45,936 bases of DNA. Origin: Chloroflexi bacterium GWB2_54_36. Its GTDB lineage: Bacteria; Chloroflexota; Anaerolineae; Anaerolineales; Anaerolineaceae. The translations under genes and the position numbers were made by a program. This document shows positions 24,150 through 33,451 of the stretch, piece after piece (position 1 is the first letter of the stretch; every line of letters starts with the position of its first letter). A model generated the notes under the pieces. It did no database searches. It had not been told where the DNA came from and saw nothing but the letters and a program-made list of their open reading frames with translations. The stretch covers positions 1 to 45,936 of the forward strand of contig MGMG01000069.1 of NCBI GenBank assembly GCA_001796355.1. The letters run 5' to 3'.

Positions 24150-26927
24150 ATGTCGAACGCAAATAGCCCGATTTACAACCCGGCAGAAATCGAAGGGAAA
24201 TGGCAAAAGAAATGGGATGATGATGGCCTGTATGATTCCAACATCGATCCTTCCAAGCCAAAGCATTACGCGCTCACCATGCTCCCTTATCCATCCGGCG
24301 ATCTGCATATCGGTCACTGGTTCGCCATGACCCCGCCCGACGCCCGCGCGCGTTTTAAACGCATGCAGGGTTACAACGTGCTGTTCCCCATGGGTTTTGA
24401 CGCTTTTGGCCTGCCGGCCGAAAATGCCGCCATCAAGAACAACATTCACCCCAAGCAGTGGACTTACCGCAACATCGAGAAAATGCGCAAGCAGTTCCGC
24501 AGCCTGGGCGCAATGTTCGATTGGCGCCGGGAAGCGGTCAGCGCCGATCCGGATTACTATCGCTGGACACAGTGGTTTTTCACCCAACTGTTCAAGCACG
24601 GGCTGGCGTACCGCAAAGCTGCATGGGTGGATTGGTGCCCGCATGACAACACAACCCTGGCGCGCGAGCAGGTGTGGGGCGAAGATCGCCATTGCGAACG
24701 CTGCGGCACCCCGGTGATCAAGAAGAACCTGGAGCAATGGTTCTTCAAGACCACCCAATACGCCGATGAGCTGCTGAAATACGACGCCATCGATTGGCCT
24801 GAACGCGTCCGCACGCTGCAAACCAACTGGATCGGGCGCTCAGAAGGCGCTGCCGTCTATTTCACCACCGAACAGGGCGATGTGCTGGAAGTCTTTACCA
24901 CTCGCCCGGACACGCTGTGGGGCGCAACCTTTATGGTGCTGGCGCCCGAACATCCCCTGGTAGCCAAACTCACCAGCACAGAACAAAAAGCACAGGTTGA
25001 GAACTACAGCGCAGAAACGCAGCGCATGACCGATATTCAACGCGAGGCCACCGACAAGGAAAAGACCGGCGTGTTTACCGGCGGGTATGCGATAAACCCG
25101 GTCAACGGCCGCCGGATTCCGGTCTGGATTGCGGATTATGTGCTGCTGACCTACGGCACCGGGGCCATTATGGCTGTCCCGGCGCATGACGAACGCGACT
25201 TCGCCTTCGCGATTAAGTTTGGATTGCCGATTCAGCCGGTGATCGACCGCCCTGATGGCGTTTCCAAGTCCTACGCGCCAAGCGGGACTATGAGTGACGA
25301 ATTTGCCACTGCCCTGCAGGCAGCGGGGATTCCCTTCATTGAAAGCAACGGCGCAATCAAGGTTACCATTCCAGCCGGCAAAACGGATACTTACGTCAAA
25401 ATTGCACAGGATCACTTACAGCCGGGCAGTTGGAACGAGATCGTTGGCGCACGCTGGCAGTTCATCTTCGACAACGGAATCTGGAACTGGGAATCGGTCG
25501 ATTCGGGTGCACGAATTCTGGCCCGCTGCAAGGAAATCAATCTCGGCGTAAACTCCGCCCGCACGCTGATGGAAATGCTGTGGGGCTGCGAGTTCTACCG
25601 GGATATCCTGACCCACGCGGATTACGGTACGATGATCCATTCCGGTGAGTTCAGCGGCACGCCGGGAAGCAAAGCCAAGAAGATGGTCACCCGCTGGCTC
25701 GAAGAGAATGGCAAGGGGAAGTATTCCGTCAATTACCGCCTGCGCGACTGGTTGATCTCGCGCCAGCGTTACTGGGGCGCGCCTATCCCAATCATCTACT
25801 GCCCAACCCACGGCGCGGTACCGGTGCCAGACGACAAACTGCCGGTGCTGCTGCCCGATGACGTCGAATGGATGCCAACCGGGCAATCCCCGCTCAAGCT
25901 GCACCCCACCTGGAAGGTCACCACCTGCCCGGTCTGCGGCGGCCCGGCTGAACGCGAAACGGACACCATGGACACCTTCATGTGCTCCTCCTGGTATCAC
26001 CTGCGCTATTTGAGCCCACAGTACCAGCAGGGTCCGTTTGACCCGAAGGAATACGATTACTGGATGCCGGTGGATACCTATACCGGCGGCATCGAGCATG
26101 CCAACATGCACCTGATCTACACCCGTTTCTTCCATAAGGCTTGCCGTGACATGGGCATAACCAAAGGCGACGAGCCGATGCTGCAACTGCGCAACCAGGG
26201 CATGGTATTGGGTGAAGATTCAGAGAAAATGTCAAAGAGCCGCGGTAATGTGCTCTCACCGGATGATCTGGTTCAGACCTACGGTGCAGACGCTGTGCGC
26301 GCCTATCTGATCTTCTTCTCCCGCTGGGATCAGGGCGGACCGTGGAGTTCGGGCGGCATCGAAGGCGTCAACCGCTGGATACGCCGCGTCTGGGCGATGA
26401 TTGTCGAACCCGGCCCGGAAGGGTCAAAAGATGAAGCTGCAGTCCGGGCTTTGCGCCGGAAGGTGCATCAAACGCTGAAAGCGGTCACCCGCGACTTCGA
26501 ACAATTCGAGTTCAACACCATTGTCTCCGGCTTGATGGAATTGGCGAACGAAATGCTCAAAGCCAAACAGCAAGGGCTGTATCATTCGGCCGCCTGGAAG
26601 GAAGCGGTTGAGCTATACCTGCTGATGTTGGCGCCCGTTTCCCCGCATATTGCCGAGGAACTGTGGATGCAAATCGGCAAGCCCTACTCGATCCACACCC
26701 AGAACTGGCCAAAAGTAGATGAGGAAGCCGCGCGTGAAGACGAGATCACGCTGGTGGTGCAGATCAATGGCAAGGTTCGCGACCGGATTCAACTCCCGGC
26801 CGGCATTAGCGAGGCGGATGCCAGGGCGCGTACGCTGGCTTCGCCTGTCGTCCAGAAAAATCTGGAAGGCAAAACGCCGCGCCAGATCATCTATGTGGCG
26901 GGCAAGCTGATCAATATCGTCGTCTAG
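24150..26927 (+). CDS. leuS: Leucyl-tRNA synthetase
   Basis: Class Ia synthetase joining leucine to tRNA-Leu, 925 residues, somewhat longer than the E. coli enzyme (about 860). HIGH is at 53-56 (DLHIGHW) and KMSKS at 693-697 (EKMSKSRGN). Between them the CP1 editing domain shows TTRPDTLWGATF and the editing Asp in VPAHDERDFAFA. A CERCGTP segment near residue 190 is part of the usual zinc region. The C-terminal anticodon-binding domain ends in the small LeuRS tail domain. The ATG at 24150 has GGAGG eight bases upstream; the frame reaches back to a TTG at 24135 inside the binding site. Control is by the T-box leader. Confidence 0.97.
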   Translation: MSNANSPIYNPAEIEGKWQKKWDDDGLYDSNIDPSKPKHYALTMLPYPSGDLHIGHWFAMTPPDARARFKRMQGYNVLFPMGFDAFGLPAENAAIKNNIHPKQWTYRNIEKMRKQFRSLGAMFDWRREAVSADPDYYRWTQWFFTQLFKHGLAYRKAAWVDWCPHDNTTLAREQVWGEDRHCERCGTPVIKKNLEQWFFKTTQYADELLKYDAIDWPERVRTLQTNWIGRSEGAAVYFTTEQGDVLEVFTTRPDTLWGATFMVLAPEHPLVAKLTSTEQKAQVENYSAETQRMTDIQREATDKEKTGVFTGGYAINPVNGRRIPVWIADYVLLTYGTGAIMAVPAHDERDFAFAIKFGLPIQPVIDRPDGVSKSYAPSGTMSDEFATALQAAGIPFIESNGAIKVTIPAGKTDTYVKIAQDHLQPGSWNEIVGARWQFIFDNGIWNWESVDSGARILARCKEINLGVNSARTLMEMLWGCEFYRDILTHADYGTMIHSGEFSGTPGSKAKKMVTRWLEENGKGKYSVNYRLRDWLISRQRYWGAPIPIIYCPTHGAVPVPDDKLPVLLPDDVEWMPTGQSPLKLHPTWKVTTCPVCGGPAERETDTMDTFMCSSWYHLRYLSPQYQQGPFDPKEYDYWMPVDTYTGGIEHANMHLIYTRFFHKACRDMGITKGDEPMLQLRNQGMVLGEDSEKMSKSRGNVLSPDDLVQTYGADAVRAYLIFFSRWDQGGPWSSGGIEGVNRWIRRVWAMIVEPGPEGSKDEAAVRALRRKVHQTLKAVTRDFEQFEFNTIVSGLMELANEMLKAKQQGLYHSAAWKEAVELYLLMLAPVSPHIAEELWMQIGKPYSIHTQNWPKVDEEAAREDEITLVVQINGKVRDRIQLPAGISEADARARTLASPVVQKNLEGKTPRQIIYVAGKLINIVV

Positions 26928-26980
26928 CCGCCGGCGGACGATTAATCATCAAACCGAAAATCAAGCAAATGAGGTAGCTG

Positions 26981-27661
26981 ATGCGACTTGAAGAATTGAA
27001 CTGGATGGATGTCGAATCCTATTTGGCCGAAGAAGACCGCATCATTTTGGTGTTGGGTGCCACTGAGCAGCACGGCTACCTCAGTTTGTTGACGGATGTA
27101 AAGATTCCGCAGGCATTGGCAGACGCTGCCAGCGCCAGCACGGGCGTTCTGATTGCCCCGCCCTTGAATTTCGGTGTTTCACCTTATTTTGCCACTTATC
27201 CCGGCACGATCAGCCTGCGCACCAGCACCTTTTTAGCAGTTGTCGAAGACATTGTACGCTCCTTGTACGGGGTTGGGTTTCGTCGCATATTTATCATGAA
27301 TGGGCACGGTGGAAACAGCGGCGTGCGTACCCGCCTCACCGAACTCGCAAACGAGATGGACGGGCTGAAATTTATCTGGTACTCCTGGTGGGAGTCGCAC
27401 AGCATCGAAGCGGTCGCCATGAAGCACGAGCTCAAAACCGCCCATGCGAATTGGATGGAGGCGTTTCCTTTTACCCGTGTAGCCAATTTACCCGCCGACG
27501 CAAAAATCCCACCGAAAGTGATCGGCGTCCCCAATGCCGAAGAAACGCGTGCGCTCTATGGCGACGGTATGTTTGGCGGCGCCTACCTGGCATCCGGTGA
27601 AATCATGGATGAAGTGTTTGCTGCGGCGCTGACGGATATATTGGAATTTATCCAATTTTGA
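26981..27661 (+). CDS. Creatininase-family amidohydrolase
   Basis: A 226-residue metal-dependent hydrolase of the creatininase/MftE family. The first metal motif is GATEQHGYLSLLTD (about residues 23-36), where members usually have EQHGPHLPL; the second is MNGHGGNSG (about 107-115). A glutamate (about residue 180s) would complete the site but is less certain. Functions in the family include creatinine ring opening and processing of small amide or peptide substrates; none can be assigned here. GAGG seven bases before the ATG is the binding site. It follows leuS by 53 bases, so it may share the T-box-controlled transcript. Confidence 0.85.
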   Translation: MRLEELNWMDVESYLAEEDRIILVLGATEQHGYLSLLTDVKIPQALADAASASTGVLIAPPLNFGVSPYFATYPGTISLRTSTFLAVVEDIVRSLYGVGFRRIFIMNGHGGNSGVRTRLTELANEMDGLKFIWYSWWESHSIEAVAMKHELKTAHANWMEAFPFTRVANLPADAKIPPKVIGVPNAEETRALYGDGMFGGAYLASGEIMDEVFAAALTDILEFIQF

Positions 27662-27688
27662 GTTTGCACAAGGCAGTGTCCAGAAAAG

Positions 27689-27728
27689 TTAACAAAATTA
27701 AACATACTGTTAAGAAATCTAGTATAAT
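27689..27728 (+). promoter_or_regulatory. Putative promoter with an upstream palindrome
   Basis: A perfect TATAAT at 27723-27728 follows a very AT-rich stretch. Directly upstream TTAACA (27689-27694) and TGTTAA (27708-27713) form an inverted repeat with 13 bases between, a shape seen in repressor or activator sites. No good -35 box is present, which would fit an activator-dependent promoter. It points into the gene-free region before recX. Confidence 0.4.
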
Positions 27729-27734
27729 ATCTTA

Positions 27735-28114
27735 AAGAACTACTAACCCCCTTTGGCATACTGGCTGAATGAGGTTTGTCCTTTGGCAATGAGATCGTCT
27801 GGATAATGCTGGGCGTTTTCCCTCCCGCCGGGAGGTTCGGTAAAAGTCTAATCGGGCGCAGAGATGCCCATTTCACAGGAGCAGGGGAACTCAAATCCTA
27901 TCACAATAGATGTGTTCCGCTGAAAAGTCTGATGCCATGCAGCAACGAAAATCAAGGCATTCTGTGAAAAACTGCAAATCTGAAAACAGGTTAACTCGAA
28001 CCAAGGTATAGACCTGGGATTGTGTTTTCTGTAAGGTCTTTACGAACCCAGACATCTGTATATCCAACATCTGATGCCAGGCCAGTGGTGCTGCGTTGGC
28101 GGTGTGCGGATTCG
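27735..28114 (+). other. Long gene-free region, possible structured RNA or recX leader
   Basis: Nothing protein-like is found between the creatininase gene and recX (453 bases, 27662-28114). Downstream of the putative -10 box are several helices: TGGCAT (27754-27759) with ATGCCA (27932-27937) as a possible closing stem about 180 bases apart, a CCTCCC/GGGAGG hairpin with three-base loop near 27821-27835, and GGGC/GCCC near 27854-27869. I tested by eye for 6S RNA, tmRNA, RNase P RNA, SRP RNA, T-box and common riboswitch cores and saw none of their conserved sequences. The size and enclosing stem are compatible with 6S-like RNA, but this is only a guess. Confidence 0.3.
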
Positions 28115-28747
28115 ATGGGTAAGATTACGGCACTTAAGGCCCAGAAACGCAATCCCAATCGGGTAAATATTTACCTGGACGGCGAATTTGCGTTTGGCCT
28201 GGCCCGAATTACTGCAGCCTGGCTGCACATCGGGCAGGAACTGAGCGAAGAAAAAATAACTGAGCTTCAGTCTCTGGATGCCAAGGAAGTGGCTTACCAG
28301 CAAGCATTGCACTATATTACTTATCGACCGCGGTCCGAGGTAGAAGTTACGAAAAAATTGAGCGAAAAAGGGGCAGATGCCCAGGTCATTAAGAGCGTAA
28401 TGGAACGGCTGCGCACAGCCCAGTTGGTGGGTGATGACCGATTTGCCAGGATGTGGATCGACGACCGCAGTACTTTTCGCCCTCGCAGTCACCGGATGCT
28501 GCGTTACGAATTACATCAAAAAGGGGTAGGAGAGGAGTTCATTCAACAGGCTCTGGCGGAGGCACAAAACGAACCAGAGCTGGCGTACCAGGCAGGCATT
28601 CGATATGCCCGCCGGCTGGAAGGGCTCGACCGGGAAGTGTTTCGCAAACGCCTGGGTGGTTTCTTAGCCCGCCGAGGTTTTTCTTACGGAACGATTGCCC
28701 CGGTTCTACGCCAGATCTGGGATGAGAATCATCCCGCTGAGCAATAA
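28115..28747 (+). CDS. recX: Regulatory protein RecX
   Basis: A 210-residue all-helical protein of the RecX family, which binds RecA filaments and limits recombinase activity. The N-terminal MGKITALKAQKRNPNRV with DGEFAFGLA, the YITYRPRSEVEVTKKL motif (about residues 65-80), and repeated three-helix units such as ARMWIDDRSTFRPRS are typical. The ATG at 28115 matches the usual family start; the frame runs back to 28022, but that part is not conserved-looking. No recA is nearby. rny follows after 29 bases, so recX-rny are probably co-transcribed. Confidence 0.9.
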   Translation: MGKITALKAQKRNPNRVNIYLDGEFAFGLARITAAWLHIGQELSEEKITELQSLDAKEVAYQQALHYITYRPRSEVEVTKKLSEKGADAQVIKSVMERLRTAQLVGDDRFARMWIDDRSTFRPRSHRMLRYELHQKGVGEEFIQQALAEAQNEPELAYQAGIRYARRLEGLDREVFRKRLGGFLARRGFSYGTIAPVLRQIWDENHPAEQ

Positions 28748-28776
28748 ACCTGACTCTGGAAAGAGGAATTGGACCT

Positions 28777-30312
28777 ATGGGAAATTCACCGATTTTAATC
28801 ATTTCGATCATCGTAGGCGACATTATTTTGCTCGCCGTCGCCTTCTTCTTTATATCGCGCTATTATGCCAACCGCTTCCTCAAGGATCAGCAGTCACGGG
28901 CAGATACCGTGCTGCTAACCGCCAATGAAAAAGCCCGCGAGATCGAGCTGGAAGCCAAAGATAAAGCGATGAAAGTGCTGCAGGAGGCGGATAATGAGGT
29001 CAACCGCCGCCGTGCAGAAACATCACGCGAGGAAGACCGCCTGCAAAAACGCCGGACAGAATTGGACGCCCGTGTCGAGCGCCTGGAACTGCGCGAGCAG
29101 ACGTTGAATAAACGCCAGAGCGCTTTGGACAAGCGTCTAAACGACATCGAGAAGATGTATGAGCAGCATGTCGAAGAGTTGCAGCGCATCGGCCAGATGT
29201 CAGTTGAAGAAGCCCGCAGTTTGCTGCTGCAGGAAGCTGAAAAAGAAGCCCGCAACGATATGGCGCGCATCATCCGCCAGATCGAGGCTGAAGCGCGATC
29301 CGAAGGTGAAAAACGCGCCCGTGAATTGATCACGGAGTCGATCCAACGGGTGGCTTCCGATCACGTGGTCAGCGTGACCACCTCAGTCGTGACCCTGCCA
29401 AACGAGGAAATGAAAGGCCGCATCGTTGGCCGCAATGGACGCAACATTCGCGCCTTTGAACAAGCCGCCGGCGTGGACGTCATCGTTGATGACACCCCCG
29501 AGGCTGTGACCATCTCCTGCTTCGATCCAATCCGCCGTGAAGTTGCCCGCCGGTCGCTGTCGCGCCTGATCATCGATGGACGGATTCACCCGGCTCATAT
29601 CGAGAAGATCCTGGCCGAAGAGCAGAAAGAAGTGGACAAAACTATCATCGAGGCCGCCGAAGAAGCAGCCTACGATGCCGGGGTGGCCGGGCTGCACCCC
29701 GAGGTGCTGAAGGTGCTTGGCCGCCTGAAATACCGCACCTCTTACGGCCAGAATCAACTGGCGCATGCGGTGGAGGTTGCCAAATTATCCGCGGTGTTGG
29801 CTGCCGAATTAGGCGCTGATCCTGAATCGTCGCGCATGGGCGGCCTGCTGCATGACCTTGGCAAAGCAATGGATCACAATACCGATGGCACGCATGCCAT
29901 GATCGGCGCTGAGTTTGCCAAGCGCTACGGCGTACCCGCCCGGGTGGTCAACATGATCGCTTCGCATCACCATGAGGTGGAGCAGGAGACCATCGAGGCG
30001 GTCATTGTCGAATCCGCTGACGCCATCTCAGGCGCCCGTCCCGGAGCCCGACGCGAGGATTTGGAACAGTACATCAAGCGCCTGCGCGCCTTGGAAGATA
30101 TTGCCAACTCCTTCAATGGCGTCAACCAGAGTTACGCCATCCAGGCCGGTCGCGAAGTACGCATCATCGTACGTCCGGAAGATGTGGACGACCTGGCTTC
30201 CACCCGCCTGGCCCGTGATATCGCCAAGAAGATCGAGGAGACCATGCAGTACCCCGGTCAAATTAAGGTTACCGTCATTCGCGAGACGCGCGCAGTCGAG
30301 TTCGCCCGCTAG
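28777..30312 (+). CDS. rny: Ribonuclease Y
   Basis: Membrane-anchored endoribonuclease that starts mRNA decay, 511 residues as usual for the family. Layout: N-terminal membrane helix (about residues 5-27), long charged coiled coil (30-190), KH RNA-binding domain with GRIVGRNGRNIRAFE (about 212-226), and an HD domain with catalytic HD at H359-D360 (LLHDLGKAMD), then the C-terminal domain ending in ETRAVEFAR, the expected tail. A purine-rich AGAGGAA stands before the ATG. A terminator follows 22 bases after the stop, closing the recX-rny unit. Confidence 0.97.
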   Translation: MGNSPILIISIIVGDIILLAVAFFFISRYYANRFLKDQQSRADTVLLTANEKAREIELEAKDKAMKVLQEADNEVNRRRAETSREEDRLQKRRTELDARVERLELREQTLNKRQSALDKRLNDIEKMYEQHVEELQRIGQMSVEEARSLLLQEAEKEARNDMARIIRQIEAEARSEGEKRARELITESIQRVASDHVVSVTTSVVTLPNEEMKGRIVGRNGRNIRAFEQAAGVDVIVDDTPEAVTISCFDPIRREVARRSLSRLIIDGRIHPAHIEKILAEEQKEVDKTIIEAAEEAAYDAGVAGLHPEVLKVLGRLKYRTSYGQNQLAHAVEVAKLSAVLAAELGADPESSRMGGLLHDLGKAMDHNTDGTHAMIGAEFAKRYGVPARVVNMIASHHHEVEQETIEAVIVESADAISGARPGARREDLEQYIKRLRALEDIANSFNGVNQSYAIQAGREVRIIVRPEDVDDLASTRLARDIAKKIEETMQYPGQIKVTVIRETRAVEFAR

Positions 30313-30335
30313 TAAATTTCTCATTGCATCCATAC

Positions 30336-30380
30336 CCCCCGCTCGCTGGATCCTACGATCTTCGCGAAGCGGGGGTTTAT
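30336..30380 (+). terminator. Terminator after rny
   Basis: CCCCCGCT (30336-30343) pairs with AGCGGGGG (30368-30375); the 24-base loop contains a smaller TCGCGA-type hairpin. A T-rich but interrupted tail follows. Confidence 0.7.
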
Positions 30381-30498
30381 ATTTTGCAGCCTGGGATGGA
30401 AATCAACTCAGGTAACAGTATTTAGTCAGGCTGCATGCTTGACAGGCTGGGCGAAAAACTCTGATTGACGGCCATGTCCTAAAATATTCGAATGCTTT

Positions 30499-30504
30499 TA
30501 TAAT
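30499..30504 (+). promoter_or_regulatory. -10 box of the polysaccharide operon
   Basis: Perfect TATAAT 53 bases before the ATG of the bi-domain oxidoreductase. A TTGACG at 30465-30470 is too far away to be its -35 box, so only the -10 element is supported. Confidence 0.4.
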
Positions 30505-30556
30505 GAACACGTGGGGCGAGTACTTCGTGTCCCAATTTCAATTCGAAGGTTTTGGA

Positions 30557-32716
30557 ATGAAACAACTATTAAAGAATATGCGCGATGGGCAGACTTTGGT
30601 TGCTGACGTTCCCGTTCCGGCAGTCCGCCCGGGCATGGCGCTGATACGCACCGCCGCATCGCTGGTGTCGGTTGGCACAGAACGCATGGTGGTTGAATTT
30701 GCCGAAAAGAGCCTGGTGGGTAAAGCCGCATCACGCCCGGACCTGGTGCGGCAAGTGGTGGATAAGGCGCGCCGCGAAGGAATTGTTTCGACGGTCGAAG
30801 CGGCATTCAACCGCCTGGATCAACCTATGGCGCTTGGCTATTCCTCCGCCGGAACAATCGTTGCAGTAGGCGACGGGTTGGACGGTTACCATGTTGGCGA
30901 CCGGGTGGCCTGCGCTGGCGGTGGCTTTGCCGTCCATGCAGAATATGCCCTGGTTCCGAAAAATTTATTAGCCCCGGTGCCGGCTGAAGTCGATTTTGAA
31001 TCGGCTGCTTTTGCCACCCTGGGCGCAATTGCCCTGCAGGGTTTCCGCCTGGCGCAGCCGCAGGTCGGTGAACGGGTTGCCATTATCGGCCTTGGTCTTT
31101 TGGGCTTACTCACCGCGGGTATCGCCCGGGCTGCCGGCTGTACCGTCTTTGGCATTGACCTGGACCCTTCCCGCGTGACGCTGGCGCAGAAATTGGGGGC
31201 GACGGCGGTCTCACGCAGCGGGGCCGAAGAGGCTGGGCGCAGTTTCAGCCAGGGGCGCGGTTTTGACAGTGTGTTGATTTGCGCGGATACTACCTCGGAT
31301 GACCCGGTCACCCTGGCGGGTGAACTGGCACGTGACCGCGGCACGGTTGTGGCTGTCGGAGCGGTTGGACTGGACATACCGCGCAAAATTTACTACGAGA
31401 AGGAACTGCAGGTCTTTATTTCGCGATCGTATGGCCCTGGGCGTTACGATCCAGCTTATGAAGAAAAAGGCCAGGACTATCCCTACGGCTATGTGCGTTG
31501 GACGGAAGGGCGCAATCTGGAGGCCGTCATCGATTTGATCGGCTCCGGGCGCATGGATGTTCAGCCGCTGATCACCCACCGCTTCCCAATTGAAAATGCG
31601 GATCAAGCTTATGAATTGATATCCGGTAAGCGGAATGAACCCTTCCTGGGGGTGTTAATCACCTACCCCCAGGCGGACACAGACATCACAGCCAGCCGGG
31701 TGACCTTGCCGGGTGCGGTTCTGCCTACCCCCAAACCCGGCGAATTGGCGCTTGGGGTGTTAGGCGCCGGCAATTACGCCAGCGCCACCTTTTTGCCAGC
31801 GGTGCAAAGTGTTGGCGGCGCGGCTCGCGTGGGGATTGCTTCAGCGACCGGCCTGAGTGCGCGCCATGCAGGCCAACGATTTGGTTTTACGTATGCCAGC
31901 TCGTCCGAACAGGAAGTGTTGCAGGACGAGCACATCAACCTGATTGCTATTCTTACGCGCCATGACCAGCATGCGCGCCAGGTCGCCGCCGCGCTGGAAG
32001 GCGGTAAAGCAGTATTTTGCGAGAAGCCATTGGCCATTAACCCGGACGACCTGGCAGTCGTCGAGCGTGCTTTGGCGATCCCTGGTACGCCGTTATTGAC
32101 TGTTGGCTTCAACCGCCGCTTCGCGCCCTTCTCGCAACGGCTGGCAACCTTCCTGGCGAACCGTACGGAACCGCTGGCTGCCCATTACCGGGTCAACGCT
32201 GGCTTTTTACCCGCAACGCATTGGCTGCACGATCCGTTGGTGGGCGGGGGACGCATCATCGGCGAAGGCTGCCATTTCATCGATTACCTGATCTTTTTAA
32301 CCGGGTCTTTGCCGGTCAAAGTCTTTGCGGCGGCGCTGCCGGATAGCGGCCGTTACCATCAGGACAATGTGATGATGACCTTCACCTTCGCGGACGGTTC
32401 GATTGGCACGGTAACCTATCTGGCGAATGGCGACAAATCGTTCCCCAAGGAACGGGTCGAGGTCTTTTGCGGCGGAAAGGTGGCGGTGCTGGATGATTTC
32501 CGCACACTGGAATTGACAACCAACGGCCGCCGCGAACGGATAAAATCGAACCTGCACCAGGATAAAGGTCACCGCGCTGGTTGGGAGACCTTTTTAAAGG
32601 CCGTCCGCCGCGGCGGGCAACCGCCAATTCCGTACGACCAACTGCTTGCTGGAGCCAGGGCTGCTTTTACGGCTGTGCGGTCATTGGCCAGCGGAATTGC
32701 AGAAGATATCTCCTGA
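30557..32716 (+). CDS. Bi-domain oxidoreductase: zinc-type alcohol dehydrogenase fused to Gfo/Idh/MocA
   Basis: A 719-residue fusion. Residues 1-370 are medium-chain dehydrogenase-like, with GDRVACAGGGFAVHAEY and a nucleotide-binding GLGLLGLLTAG near 197. Residues 400-719 are a Gfo/Idh/MocA oxidoreductase with VLGAGNYASA as dinucleotide-binding motif and CEKPLAI, the family's conserved Lys-Pro. Such bi-domain proteins occur in bacterial capsule and exopolysaccharide loci next to heparinase II/III and glycosyltransferase genes, as here. The reaction, probably on a sugar nucleotide or uronate, is not known to me. The ATG at 30557 gives the family's N-terminus (MKQLLKNMRDG); frame extends to 30503. 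The next gene follows after 11 bases. Confidence 0.9.
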   Translation: MKQLLKNMRDGQTLVADVPVPAVRPGMALIRTAASLVSVGTERMVVEFAEKSLVGKAASRPDLVRQVVDKARREGIVSTVEAAFNRLDQPMALGYSSAGTIVAVGDGLDGYHVGDRVACAGGGFAVHAEYALVPKNLLAPVPAEVDFESAAFATLGAIALQGFRLAQPQVGERVAIIGLGLLGLLTAGIARAAGCTVFGIDLDPSRVTLAQKLGATAVSRSGAEEAGRSFSQGRGFDSVLICADTTSDDPVTLAGELARDRGTVVAVGAVGLDIPRKIYYEKELQVFISRSYGPGRYDPAYEEKGQDYPYGYVRWTEGRNLEAVIDLIGSGRMDVQPLITHRFPIENADQAYELISGKRNEPFLGVLITYPQADTDITASRVTLPGAVLPTPKPGELALGVLGAGNYASATFLPAVQSVGGAARVGIASATGLSARHAGQRFGFTYASSSEQEVLQDEHINLIAILTRHDQHARQVAAALEGGKAVFCEKPLAINPDDLAVVERALAIPGTPLLTVGFNRRFAPFSQRLATFLANRTEPLAAHYRVNAGFLPATHWLHDPLVGGGRIIGEGCHFIDYLIFLTGSLPVKVFAAALPDSGRYHQDNVMMTFTFADGSIGTVTYLANGDKSFPKERVEVFCGGKVAVLDDFRTLELTTNGRRERIKSNLHQDKGHRAGWETFLKAVRRGGQPPIPYDQLLAGARAAFTAVRSLASGIAEDIS

Positions 32717-32727
32717 GGGAGATCGAG

Positions 32728-33417
32728 ATGGGCGACCCACGAACTTTAAGCTTAACCGACTACACTGGGCAGGAACTGGCCAATCCATTCTGGGCCGCTG
32801 ACGTGCCGGTGGGCTGGTTGGCGGTGGTGCTTCCGGGGCTGGGTTACACCAGCGACATGCCGCTTTTGTTTTTTACCCGCCGGATGCTGCTCTGGCGCGG
32901 CGTGGATGTCCTTAATCTCAACCTGGCGACGCGTTCGGCAGCCTTTCAGGGCGTTTCCGAGGCGGAACAACTGGCCTGGCTCACGGCTGACGTGCTGGCG
33001 GGGATCAAAGCGGGTCTCGCCCAGCGTGAATACCGCGGGCTGATCCTGGCCGGGAAATCCATCGGGTCACTGGCGATTGCCGGAGCTGTGGAACAAGCAC
33101 AAAGCCTCTTGCCGACCGCGCTGGTGTGGCTTACGCCGCTGCTAAAGTGGGATGTGGTCTTTAAGGCAGCGCTGTCAGCCCGCGGACCGCAGGTTTACCT
33201 GTGCGGCAATGCGGATTCAACCTTTGCGCCGGAGCGGTTGCAGCAAATATTGTCGGCCAAACCGCAGGCCTCGGCTTATGTGGCGAAAGACGCCAACCAT
33301 TCACTGGAGGTGCCGGGCAACGATCGGGCGACCTTCCAGGGTTTCAGCGAGGCTATGTTGTTCCTTGGAAAATATCTGGACGCAGTATTGGCGCCATCCA
33401 CCGGAAATCCGGCATGA
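32728..33417 (+). CDS. Alpha/beta-hydrolase-like protein
   Basis: A 229-residue protein with alpha/beta-hydrolase features: a nucleophile elbow AGKSIGS (G-x-S-x-G), an oxyanion region near VVLPGLGYTSD, and a late KDANHSLEVPG containing the expected catalytic His; the acid is likely in CGNADSTF. It is a short lipase/esterase-like enzyme; the substrate is unknown, possibly an acyl group on the polysaccharide made by this operon. A purine-rich GAGGGAG seven bases before the ATG at 32728 supports the start, and the longer frame from 32581 overlaps the preceding gene. Placement, 11 bases after the bi-domain gene, argues for one operon. Confidence 0.78.
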   Translation: MGDPRTLSLTDYTGQELANPFWAADVPVGWLAVVLPGLGYTSDMPLLFFTRRMLLWRGVDVLNLNLATRSAAFQGVSEAEQLAWLTADVLAGIKAGLAQREYRGLILAGKSIGSLAIAGAVEQAQSLLPTALVWLTPLLKWDVVFKAALSARGPQVYLCGNADSTFAPERLQQILSAKPQASAYVAKDANHSLEVPGNDRATFQGFSEAMLFLGKYLDAVLAPSTGNPA

Positions 33418-33451
33418 CCGGTGACGCAATCACAGGGGGCATGGACTCGGC

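Noticed and set aside
25416-26186. 256-residue and other long minus-strand frames opposite leuS
   Set aside because: Shadows of leuS; no start signal or family resemblance.
27900-27990. Possible tmRNA tag-like sequence in the gene-free region
   Set aside because: No tRNA-like end, no G3-U70 acceptor and no Ala-Leu-Ala-Ala tag could be read.
30439-30470. TTGACA and TTGACG boxes before the polysaccharide operon
   Set aside because: Neither has a matching -10 box at 16-19 bases; the nearby TATAAT is too far away.
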